Source: Oscheius sp. JU75 (Eukaryota > Nematoda > Chromadorea > Rhabditida > Rhabditidae). Taken from it: a stretch of DNA of 64,000 nucleotides. Made by a program: the position numbers and the translations under genes. Shown here in pieces: positions 16,922 through 28,000 of this stretch (the stretch's first letter is position 1; every line of letters starts with the position of its first letter). The DNA lies in contig JASJZC010000006.1 in the NCBI GenBank assembly GCA_037178855.1, positions 6,386,001 to 6,450,000 of the forward strand. The letters are read 5' to 3'. Below the pieces are notes generated by a model. The model did not search any database and had not been told where the DNA came from. It saw only the letters and a list, made by a program, of their open reading frames with translations.

Positions 16922-19900
16922 ATGTTCGTCGGTGACAGTAGGACGCCACCAGGGACACCGACTGCCAAATTGTCTACTCAGAGCCATAACGACTCGTTCC
17001 GGAAGAAGATCTCCAGGTTGGTTTGGCTGATAACAGTTTCGTGAGGGAGAAACCGACAGCTTGACATTCTTGTGCACCTTTTGATCTTGGGTCTCCCCAG
17101 CAATTTAGAAAAGCACAAGCAACTACTGTATATAAGCTGGGATAGGCTAAGAAAACATTTCCTCAATGATTGAAGTTGGATACTATTACCGAACCGAATT
17201 GCGGGTTAGATTGGTCAAACTCCAATCTCCGCTAGGAAGACCAGTTCACAGAAGCTACAAAATTCTGATATGCAACAATTGGAATAAGATTTTTGATACT
17301 GATACGACCTACTCATTTCTTTCGGCCTGTAGTTGACTGACCAATCCCAATTACCGAATCAGACTGTTGTCGTGTTGTCTACTTCTCTAGGCTTCAAATT
17401 TTCTCTGTAAATTGATTGTGACTCTCCTACTGTTCCACTTTATCACCTGACTCCAATAACATCCTCCCATATCAAAGTTCGCCAAATCCAATCTTAACCT
17501 ATTTCCTAAACAAATATTATTGTCAAGCTGTGCTGGTCTCATCTCCTGTACGACTATTACTTTTTTTTAGTTTTCTCTATTTGACAGATCTCTCTCGATT
17601 GAAAAGAAACGCTCAGCGTCATCGGAAATCGCCGAAGAGGGGCCGGTCTCGGCAGCAGCTGCAGCTCTGAAGGCTGTGCGACAGTTCAAGGGAGCTCATC
17701 AGAGCTTCCGTCTTCGGATGCTTCAGGAGCAACACGGATTTGAACCGGTAGTTAGTGTATGAGAGGGTACGGGCGTGAGAGTAAAGCAATAAATCAGATT
17801 TTATTTTGGGAGGTAATTGGGTTGGAGAGAAGAAGAGTGAGAGTATGGTGCACTTATTTTCAGTCGTCTTACATGTCTGATTTTACTTTTTTTTGGGAGC
17901 AGAGAGCCAGTGACAGAACACGTCACCGCTGCTATAGACTTCCAATCCCCTTCCTTACCTAATCACCAGTACAGTGGAGTCGCGTTATAACGTACCTTTT
18001 TTGTAAAAGTGTGTTGCGTTTCTTCGGGGCGTACCAATCTTGTCCTTCCCAAAAAAACGATTGCTAAAGACCACTGATAATTAGTTAAACCCACTTCCCA
18101 CTCTTATGACCCCGTATATGATTCCGTATTATTGTATTATATTTTGGGCTTTCTGAACTGGATAACAGCCTAATTGTGTAGAAAACTCGTTATAACGCAC
18201 TGTACCTCTTAACGTACGTCTCGATTTAACGCACTCCTGGGCCTTCACGAGGGGAGTACGTTATAGCGCGACTCTAACTCATTCCTTCATTTGCAGGTCT
18301 TCATGACGAAGAAGCGTACCCGCGACAACAAGTCCGTCTCCTCGGAATTCAAAGGCGGCGATCTGAACAAGTACACGGCCAAGACTTACGCCATTCAAAA
18401 CGGGAATGAGGTCTTCGGTGGTGAGTTTTGATCTCTTTCTCGCGCTCGCGTTCCAACCAAAATTGCAATCTGAATGAGGTGTGTGCGCGCGAAGGGGTTC
18501 TAGAGAAGAGAGACAAAGCGACCAAGAGTCCCTGGGGTCGTCTTCTCCGGCAAGGCCTATTAGAGGCCTCGTCGGCTAGTGATTCACGTCAGTTTTCGGC
18601 TTGTGACTTTCCATACTTATATTCTTGAGCCGAAATGATTCGCAATGTCGGAGTCATCGAGATGCCGAAGAAGGACAGAAAATTTACTGTTCTCGACGTA
18701 TCAGGTTGGTTTTGATCGAAAGTGAACTTATGTTTGATATGTAAGAGAAAACTTGGGGATCTTGGGAAAATGTGTACCTTATGGAATGAAGTTCAATTCC
18801 GGTCGGTGAGCCTATCTCGTGGGGTTATCTGAAATTGGGAGACACCATTTTTTTTGGGACGAGGTCTTCCAATGTTCGAAAATGTCTAGCAAGAGTTTTT
18901 TTTGCTTTGGATATTCTATACAGTTCTTAAAGATAGTCTTTCCCTAATGCTTCGTTTCCATACTCTTTTCCAAACTTCCGGTAGGCTCTGAATGACTTTC
19001 CGATTCCCAGACTTCAAGATTCTCTAGACTCCTTATAACCTCTTTTGTAAACCGCAAATCCTTCTCCTTCATCGCCGTTCATTTTTCTAAGCTCCGAGCG
19101 CTCACATTTGGCAACATGAGCAAATGTCCATTGTCATCATAATCGGGAGCGAGGCGTCCTTCTGTTCGATATCCTCACACCCTCCTCCGGGACAAAAACT
19201 CGAGAGAAGAGAGTGCTGTCTCTCCTGGGAGCTGGACCCGTCAAGTCGTTTATCTCGCTGTTTATGAGGAATAAATCAAAACGGCAACTGGTCTGATTTC
19301 CAAAATGGATCTGAGCTTAATTGAGTCTCGAAAAACTGACATTTGACCTTGAGCAAAACCAACTATAAGTGAATTTGGGAGATGAATAGGGCTGTAATTT
19401 TGCGATGAAGGGCAGTTTCTCTCGTAAGCGAGTGTCTCGAGTATCTACTGATTTCTGTGAGTTTTCTTACTCTTTAGATATAAGGCAGACGGTCTCGGTT
19501 GCGCTCATTTTTCATTTATGTGGCGCGAATTTGTCCTAACTACTGAACAGGTCTGTGAATAGAGCTTAGCTTGAGTGTATCTCGCAAACTTTCCCACCCA
19601 TATCCTTTCGAACCAATCCAAAGATACTTTTTGATTGACTGTGTCTACCTGAACCACGGTCTAGAAGAAGGTACCGTGAAAATTGTCTAGTCTTTCCCCA
19701 TCGTCCCGGGGAGTTTCTTTGTTTGAAACCAAGGGGCTAAGAGCCCTCTCTACCCTGAAAGAAAGTGGCGATTCGATTATGCCCGGTGTCCTCCTGGCCA
19801 TCGAACTCTCTTTATCTGAATCCTAGTCCTTTTTGACTCTGTCCAAACCAAAAGTCACTTCTGGCGCAATCTTTTTTCTATCACGACAATTGGATTCACC

Positions 19901-20584
19901 TCATCGTCGTCCATAATCAAAGATTTGCTGTCCTTTTCCACACAGGTGTCTTTTTAAGAAAGCCAGCCTTCGAAAAATGTCCCCACATCTGTCAGAAATG
20001 ACGGCCTTCCTGTGTGACTTTGACGTGCGACAATGAGTTTTCGTAGTAAACCGCTAAGTGCAGGAGCAGACCTTTTTCCGAGCTTTGTCCTGACCGCACC
20101 TTTTTCTTGGGTTCTACTATAACTTTTAGAATTCCAAATATGTTTCGTCTCTAAACAATTGCGCTGTGTTGTTGTTGGTCCCTCGACGCTCTCAATATGA
20201 GTCGCCCGAATTGGGAGAGGGTGCCAATGATAAAAAGTTGTCAGTCATCCCGGACTCTCCCCCGTCCTCCCAGCAAAGAGAATGTCCCGATTTGGCGAAG
20301 AAGTTCATCACCACCACGCGCCAGAATACAAAATGTCGCTGCCGAAATCCGATATGCTGCTACCGAGACCGTCGATTAGTGTAGGTGTTCCTCTCTCTTT
20401 GCGTTTTAATGTCGCCGTATTGCCTCCTGTTCACAATCTCGACCACCACCTATGTCCTCTTCGCGCCATCTATTACCGACTCAGATCCATGCTCAACGCG
20501 GGATGGTCGTCGATGCACCCAGTATAAGACCGGAAAATATCCGCTACTTTCCAAAGAAGGGAGAGGCTCAGATCATTAGAAACA
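16922..20584 (+). CDS. mec-2: mec-2 distal alternative first exon set B (N-terminal extension)
   Basis: Six exons fit without a frame conflict: 16922-17016 (own ATG, MFVGDSRTPPGTP), 17588-17747, 18297-18420, 18630-18704, 20274-20380 and 20485-20584. The product is about 220 residues, basic and Ser/Pro-rich, with SRSLSIEKKRSASSEI, AHQSFRLRMLQEQHGFEP, EFKGGDLNKYTAKTYA, a histidine run (HHHH) and APSIRPENIRYFPKKGEAQ. It ends in phase 1, matching both the cassette exon at 28328 and the core exon at 29242. So it can be spliced in frame to the stomatin core, giving a long MEC-2 isoform. The last four exons are shared with set A. No domain is recognised. The alternative is an independent gene whose last exon I have missed. 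Confidence 0.6.
17972..18276. mobile_element. Short DNA-transposon-like element (MITE) with terminal inverted repeats
   Basis: The left end (17976-17994, GAGTCGCGTTATAACGTAC) and the right end (18256-18274, read in reverse complement GAGTCGCGCTATAACGTAC) differ by one base. The inside repeats related CGTTATAACG motifs near 18189 and 18222. A TA precedes the left end and another follows the right end. There is no transposase, so it is non-autonomous. The ends resemble pogo/Tigger-type elements, but that is from memory. It ends 20 bases before the exon at 18297, so it supplies part of that exon's acceptor region. Confidence 0.65.
18705..20273. other. Intron-like interval of the mec-2 N-terminal exons
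   Basis: No open frame with domain content. T-rich tracts are frequent. The stretch just before 20274 is a strong polypyrimidine tract (CTCTCCCCCGTCCTCCCAG) that sets the acceptor. Confidence 0.5.
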
Positions 20585-22731
20585 GTGAGTTCTTTTGGTA
20601 CTGCTTGGTTGGGTAGATGTAGAAAATTTGGGAAAAGGTCAAGGGTAATGTGATCCGATAGATCTCCTTCATGACAACCAAATATTGAAAAAGTGTTTTC
20701 ATGTTTTAAATGTTTTCTGGATAGCACTGGGATTGAGCGTTATCGTACGTGTCTCTTTTCTTCTGTCCAAATACTCGATATCCTACAAGCGCTCCTTATT
20801 CGAGAGGAGAGATTTTCACGCAAACTACCCCTGTAAGAGGGCAAAATTGGTTCTGTTGTGCATCCAGGCGTAATCACAACTTCCTTCGAAATGCGGTTAT
20901 TGGTCTTGTCTTGCTGCTCCCTTCTCGCTACGTGGTCCCGTATCCTTCTTAGTTGAGAATGAGTATTGGGAGAGGTGAGTCTGTTTGACTTCGAAGAGGA
21001 CCAGCTGTCAATTGCGATGGACCTTCCCATATTTCTCATAAAGACTTGGGAACAGGGACGGGATTAGTGCGAGACACTTTTCTTTTTCCGGCTTGAGCTT
21101 CTGCCAAAATATGACACTTCCTCGTGAAAGATCTTTCCGTTAACAGCAGCCGTCAGATGTCTGTTCTTAGTGATAAATCTGGCCGCTTTTTTAGAGGACG
21201 GTCTGATTTCCGCCTTAAGTCATGTTCTGGTTGATCCGGTCAACAGCTTTGTAAACCGAATCACCACTATTCTCCGATTGTCTTCAGCCAGCGATCCGTA
21301 TTCATTGTATCAAAGTTCCTATTCCACAACTATCTATAATATAGTTGCCTACTCACCAGTCAAACTGGTGGTCTAGATACACATTAAAGGTTGGAAGAAC
21401 ACAGAAGCAGGTTTGGCGAGCGACTTTTGATTCTCGAAGTGCTTTTCATATTCACACTTCCCGCGCCAATTAATTTTCCGCTCCCATACTCTCTGTCTCT
21501 CGCTTTTTCCTAGCAACACATAGCATACCTCGTCGTCCAATCGACTCATTGTCTTTTGTTCTGTCTCAGAATTGCTCTCTCTGAATTGAACCTCCAAGTT
21601 TCTATATCTTTCCCCTGGAATCCGTCTCACTTCCGTTACTCTAATCAAATCGTCTTGAGTGGGCTCTGGAGGCCCCGAGGTCACTACATTTTCCGGAATT
21701 GGGTCAAAAGTTTCCCAGTCTCTCTCGTCCTTTGAACAAATAGAGGATCATCTTCCCACTGTGGCTCACTTTTCACCATTTTTGCCTGGGTCCTATGTTC
21801 TCTCTTCTCTCAAAAAGAGTGAGAGATGGTCGGAAGATTGTGTTGAAGAGTCAATCTCTCTGCTTTGAGCGTTCCCCAAGGAACTCGACTCTTTCTCTTT
21901 TTTCTGATCAGCTGCCTTCCATGGATGGCTTTGTTCATTTGTCTTCCAGCTACTCGCCACCCTCAGCTTTTCGGCTTGGAGAACGGCCAAAACAAGCCGT
22001 TTGTTTTTTTTTGAGGGTAGTTTTACTAGCCGATTATATTAGCCCTTTATAACAGTAGTGCTCCCCTACTTGTCTTGCTCTTTCAGTTTTGTTGGGGTTA
22101 TAGTTTACAAAAACTCACCCATCTGCGCACGGTAGATCACACTAAGATGTATACTCTTGGGGATAGCCTGATCTAACTGGACCACTGACCTAGCTAATAA
22201 ATTGTGACTCCAAAAGACCAGTAGTAGCCCATTCTTTTCCGCAGTTGCAATCGTGCGACTACATAATTGATGGAACAAGATGTGGTCAGCGATAGCTCTC
22301 ATTTGTGCGCAACACACATTTCCGAGTCAGAAAACTGTTCATACCAAAAAATTGCCTAGCTGTACAAGTGCACAAGCAATAATTCATTACGTTTCCACAC
22401 ACTCATCTGCTCGCAAGTGAGAACTCGGATTCCCACGTAGCTTCTCCAATTTGATCCCCCTTCTTGATCGTCTAGTTAAGCTTCTCCTCCCTAATTAGAG
22501 ATCCACATTCGGAAGCCGAAAAGGCTAGGAGAAAGATTTATTGATAATAAGATAGAGACAGGCAGTTGAGAGACAAGGAGAGAGTAAGAGAGATAGACAG
22601 ATAACCTAGGTTTCAAAGTAAAAGGACCACCTGGTCATTGAGACTCCGCCCCTAATTGCGCTTCTCCTTCCTCTGCCCTCTTCCTCTCCCTCTCACCCCG
22701 TCTTTCTCCCTCTGGCTGTCCATGCTCTGTC

Positions 22732-22978
22732 ATGGAGAACACCCTGGACGTGACTTCATGTCTTCTGGACGATACGCAGTCATGTCGCAAAATGTCACAG
22801 CTTTCGGCCGCCTCGTCTGGCGAGCATTTCATGTCGCGCAAACGGAGCATACGGGAGAGGATGCGCGAAGTTGAGGAGAAACTGCTGACAGGACCGAAAA
22901 AACCGACACCGCCGTCGATTTTTGAAGCTGCTGCCATGATTGGCAAGTTCAGTGGACAGAGGATAGATCTGCTTTCCG
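22732..22978 (+). CDS. mec-2: mec-2 candidate alternative first exon C
   Basis: An ATG opens 82 codons with no stop: MENTLDVTSCLLDDTQ, a Ser-rich part, then a basic helix SRKRSIRERMREVEEKLLTG and KKPTPPSIFEAAAMIGKF. It ends at a good donor (TCCG|GTGGG) in phase 1, the phase needed by the cassette exon at 28328 and the core exon at 29242. No acceptor upstream would give the right phase from the exon ending at 20584, so I read it as a first exon with its own promoter. An extremely C/T-rich tract precedes it (22660-22715). The protein-like composition supports coding; membership in mec-2 is inferred. Confidence 0.5.
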
Positions 22979-25006
22979 GTGGGTTTCTGTCTTTTTGACT
23001 CCGGTTGAGCCTCCTCTAGAGGAGGAAGGCCCTCCTCCGCTCTTTGGACATAACATAATCCTGTGCAAACAAACGAAATGCCAAAAAGGCGGTCTAGAAT
23101 TTTGAGGATCTTCATTTTAGTAGGGTAAGGAAGATTATACGCTGTGGAGAGAACTGTAGTTTAAGGAAATCTTGGGGTCATAGGGAAACTTGTCCGTGTT
23201 GAAATACCTTTCCGGCTGCATGGCTGCAACATCATGGGACAACCTTGGGAAGTTCTCGTACTTTTTATTGTGAGATAAGAGTCTGCAGAACTTAACCAAG
23301 GCACAGAGTTGTTACAGGAATGCTTTTAATGAGTCGGTAAATCGACTGATGCCTGAAGTAATCCTGCCTTCTGCGCGCTGTACAAAAGACAGAAGATTTT
23401 TTAGACTAAGAAGCTTATTGCATTTGACATCGCCATCTCAATTTTGTCTCCTCTAATTCCGGATAATTTTCTCACCGACAACTGAATCCTCTTGTACTTT
23501 TCTCTTTAGACAACTGTCTCGTACCCGTCCATTTTAATTATGGGTGCACGGCATAAATTTCACAATGGGAGGGGTTGTAAATAACAAATTGGAATTCTTG
23601 TGTCTCTTTTCAGCTTCTCTGTCTCTGCTTTAAAAACGGCGTCCATTATCTCGGAATCTGGCCTCATAATTGCCACGATAACGAATGGGCACTCTTGGCT
23701 AACAAATATCTTCCTTTCAAAGGTACGGCTTCATGTTTTCATGTGCAAAGGAATCGGAAGCTGGGGCATTTTCTATGCCAGGCAATTGACATGGGTACTG
23801 AAGAGCGGCAGCGGCGCAATTGTCGCCATTAAGGGTGCTTGCAGGTTGTGTTCGAATGTGAGCAGAGAAACTTGTGGTTTAGGGTGGCACAATATTAGAA
23901 CCAAATTCTCAGAGACTTTTTTTTAAATTACTCTGAACTGTACTCAACTCTCCACTGGACCGGAAAACAAAGAGAACGTTGAAATTACTCGGCTCTTTAT
24001 CTCAGTTCGTGATGTCATAGTTTCACTAGAAGGCAGCATGGGTTCACAAAGTTCTCTTGTCACATATTTCACAAAATCCGCGATCATATCTCTCTGCCAC
24101 CTTCCAAGAAAACAGCTGTCGTCTTTGAACTCGCCTTCCACTTTTACACAACCCGAACGTTTCTCAATTAACACCAGTAGTCAAACTGCTCTCACAAGCC
24201 ATTAGGATCTAGGACCCTTGATGTATGTGGGAAGAGGGCCATTCTCTCATCTTTCAGTTTTCTCAGTCCTGACAGAATTCTGTCTAATCAAGAAGAAGTC
24301 GTGTCCATCAAGATTCACTTTTTATGGGCATTAGGAGACTTTTAGACGACTCTGTAGGGAGACCCAGTTGACCTTTGAATAACAACCAAAGTGGCCAAAT
24401 TTTGAAGGAAGGGCTATGGGGAACACATCTGAAGACTTACGCTCGTGAACCATCGAAAATGTATGGAAAGGGGGGAATGGAGACAAGAACCAAGACTTAA
24501 GGAGGACATGGGGTTCGAAGAATAACGATCATGAGCTAGAACAGGGTCTATATTGAGTTTGAAGCCAAAAGACTGGAACATGGAAAGAGCTTGCAAAACA
24601 TAAATCCCAAAGGTGCGTTCATTTCGTCTTTACTATTACTTCAGGCATCAGTCCTAAAAAGTGGTACCCAGGGCCTCGCTACCCAAACATCAGACAGGCG
24701 CAGCCACTTTCAATCTGTTCATACCTTTTACTGTTTTATAACTTCTTTTTTTGTACCTTGGACTAACTTTAGTCCTATCAGTCTATTTGACCGTCAAGAC
24801 AGACTACCCTCAGCGGAACATCGTTCCACACAGATCGCTGGAACAGAGCGACATGACTCTGTTTTGATGCTTTGCTCCCTCTCTATGCTCTTGGCAAGAA
24901 TTCCTGCTCCTTAGTCCTGTTCATCCTCCCTAAATGCATGAAATTTGGCAGATGTCCCAGAGCCGCATTCCATACATAGCCAAGCAGAGAGGACTCCTCA
25001 GTCTAG
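22979..25006. other. Intron-like interval before the canonical mec-2 start
   Basis: No convincing exon on either strand. The TTGGCAG acceptor at about 24944-24950, followed by an in-frame TAG directly before the ATG at 25007, marks the 5' untranslated part of the canonical mec-2 transcript. Confidence 0.45.
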
Positions 25007-28000
25007 ATGTCAACTCGCGACTCTGTAGTCTCTCTCAGCTCGAATGGTTCCTCTTCCCGGGTTGAAACTCGTCTCGCCGACTCGAGAAACATGTCCATCG
25101 TCTCGACAGGAGGCGAAGGAGCTATGCTTCCTTCGTCCTCGAGCAAAGACGACGATTTGTTGTCGACCTCGAGCGACGAGGTCGAAACCATGGCTAGGCA
25201 GACTCTAGACAATCTAGTCGAGGTTCTTTTGATTTTGTCTTTGCTTTTTGATGTCCCTGTCTAGAACAAGTCCCTGATTTCGGGAAATGATAGTACGGAC
25301 GAGGAAGAGAGCAGTTTGAAGAAGGAGAAGAAGCCCGAGAAGGATGTAGAGAAGCAGGAGCCAGAACGTAAGTTTTCTATTCCTTTTTCGTTTGGGTAGT
25401 CATTTAACTGGTTCACTGACTATTTGGTCTGTTGTGTAAGGATCCGAAGAACTAATCAGTTCATGTATTTACCTTTATGTCTCTTCTTATTTGGGACTCA
25501 AAAAAGACAGTGTTGCTCCCGTACTCTCTTTGAACCTTTCCTTCCAGCTCCGCCATATGACATTTGGTAATCTCGATTCAACTTAATGACCAAAGCTATA
25601 GACAGACATACCACGAGAGCTTTTCTTTTCCGCATTTGCATTTCGGACTCCCTATCAGTTTTTGAAAGCGACTATGCCGTGTTGCTAATGTGCAAGACCT
25701 GTAACACACATTATTCCCCTTGTCCCTACGCTTATCCATCACGTGTCCTTTTTCTTTAGATCTCTTTCCGAATTTGCTACGCTATTGTTCCATTCCTTAA
25801 ACTCTATCTTTCTTCTGTCATCACGTCTGTCTCTTCTATCCATTGTTCTTCAAAAAACTCTGTCGCAAAGTATTCCCCCGACAGACTTGCCTCCCCCCGA
25901 AAATTCAACAATCTAATAAGGCTCTTTCGGTCCATTACTCCGCTCTCTCTTTCTCTAAAGAGCGAGTAAAAAGGATTGTCTGTGTCGCTTAACGTTTAAT
26001 TAGCACGGGAAGCATCCATTTCGTATTGGAAGGACGAAAAGAATCACAAATGAGCCCTCGCCGTGTCTCTCCCCCTAGAAATGACCCTTTTCCTGTCTCT
26101 TATAGTTTCAAAATAGACTCTCTGAGAAGAGAAAGTAAGTGTATTTCCTCCCGCTCCATCTCCTTCTGCCTCCTCCTACTTCTAGAGGCCTCAACTGAGT
26201 AATCGAATTTTGGCCTGACACTCTGTCTCCGCGCAGCAATCAAACCAAACCTTGGCCCACCTTGACGCCCAATCTTCTGACTAAATCCAGCCTTTTTGTT
26301 GTGCGGACTGGAGCCGATTAGAGCCGCCTGCCAAGTATCCTTTCTTCGGCTCGCTCCTTGTTTTACTGCCCTCATTTGGTGGTCGAATGAGATCGTTTGT
26401 TAACGAAGAAGACACTTACACTCATTCAAGCGCCTCCCAATTTTCAGTCTCTTTTTCTTCGATCTTGTTATCAGAAGCTATAACTAGTACTCTCGGTTTA
26501 AACATTTTGTGTAATAGGTCAGTTCAGTTCAAGGTAGGTAACAAACCGTATTGAATTAGCTCAAAAGTGTTTACTTTGATTCAGGATCGGACCGAGGAAT
26601 CGTGTAAATAAGAATGACAACTAACACGGGACTTCCGGTCATTTTATAAAATAGGAACCGCACTACTAATTGCATTTGATCAATTCCTTGGCAAGAACGA
26701 CTGTCGGTACATTGTTTGTTCCATTTCAATGCTGTGCTTTTGGGACAAACTATGGTATCATATCCGAAGTTTGTCAGATAGTTGTAGAGTTTATTGAATC
26801 CAAGATCTGATCGAAGATATTTGGAGGTCGTTCCACACTTCTCTGTTCAGATCACCTAAGACCTCTTCCTATACTATACGCCCAATTGTGAACTTCTTAC
26901 TAATGCGAAAATTGCTCCTATTGTAGTAAGCTGTCTAGCCGATTATGCTGGGCCATTCTTACCAAACAATATGATTCAAGTGACTTGGCTTTCGTATCGG
27001 ACATCTGTGGGTATTCTGGATCTTTGCATCCAAGTTTTCTCAGCTGATTCAAGATCTTATCAAACTCCTTTTTGCACTTATATCACATTCATAGCTAACT
27101 CGAGGGGGCCTTGTGGGTACAGAGAAAACTGTGAGAGAAAGGGAGGCAGATATAATGAAGGCAAGAGAAACATCTCAGACACTTTGACGCCCCTCTCCTG
27201 CCAAAAAGTGTTCTCTAGAAAAAGTGCGTTGTTCGTCGTTCAACTAAGTCTTTGTCAACCTAATTCAACTTCTCATACGCCACTTTTCGCTTCGAATTCC
27301 CCCGAAGAGTCCCTCTCCCAAGAAATTGACAAAAACACCTCCGTCAAGCGGGTATTATAGGGGCCTTTAAGCGTCAAGGCGCATCTATTTCTCTTGATTG
27401 GCTACTTTTTTCAACTGCCGCCATATTTGCCAGTTTCAGCTAAAGAAATTCTCTTTGGGCGTTCCAGTTCGGAAATCAAAAGAAAACCTCTTGGGATTAC
27501 AACAGGCCTGTACCCAAATGTTTCTAGGTCCATGAAGATTTTTGAGTTCACCCAAACCTTCTCGTTAGAAAACACTATTTCCCTCTATATTTTCCTGTCT
27601 GTTATGAGCAGTTTCCTGCTTCCCCGAGTGGCGGTCATTTTCAGCCTCCTCTCATTCCCTAATCCAGCACCTGCGGAGGGTACCCGTTCCATTATTGGCT
27701 ACCCATCTTTTTCAGCATAAAGAGCCATTTTCTTTTTGAAATTGAGAGAGAGGGGGTGAGTAGGCACATCTGTTTTGAAGCAGGCGCCCTCTCCTTCTAT
27801 TAGAATCCTCACTCCTTTTTTCGTGTTTGCACCTAGTAACACGTGAGCCGTCTCTTCTCATAACTAGGTGACACTACTAATCTCCCGTAGCCGTCTCACT
27901 TATTATTGAGTTAGGGTTTTTCGATTGTTCTTTTGCTCGAGTACAACATATAATGAAGGCCCCAAGAAACCTAACCTTTGAGAAGGAACTATTTCGAAAT

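Noticed and set aside
20197..20379. Frame starting MSRPNWERVPMIK, overlapping exon 20274-20380
   Set aside because: It has no donor in phase (TAG follows at once). The neighbouring frame joins both flanking exons with correct phases, so this is a shadow.
21373..21705. Minus-strand frame with protein-like text (PENVVTSGPPEPTQDDLIRV)
   Set aside because: It may be a real exon, since the text looks natural and a GTATGC donor follows. But I could not find a phase-consistent upstream exon or a start codon, so it is not listed as a gene.
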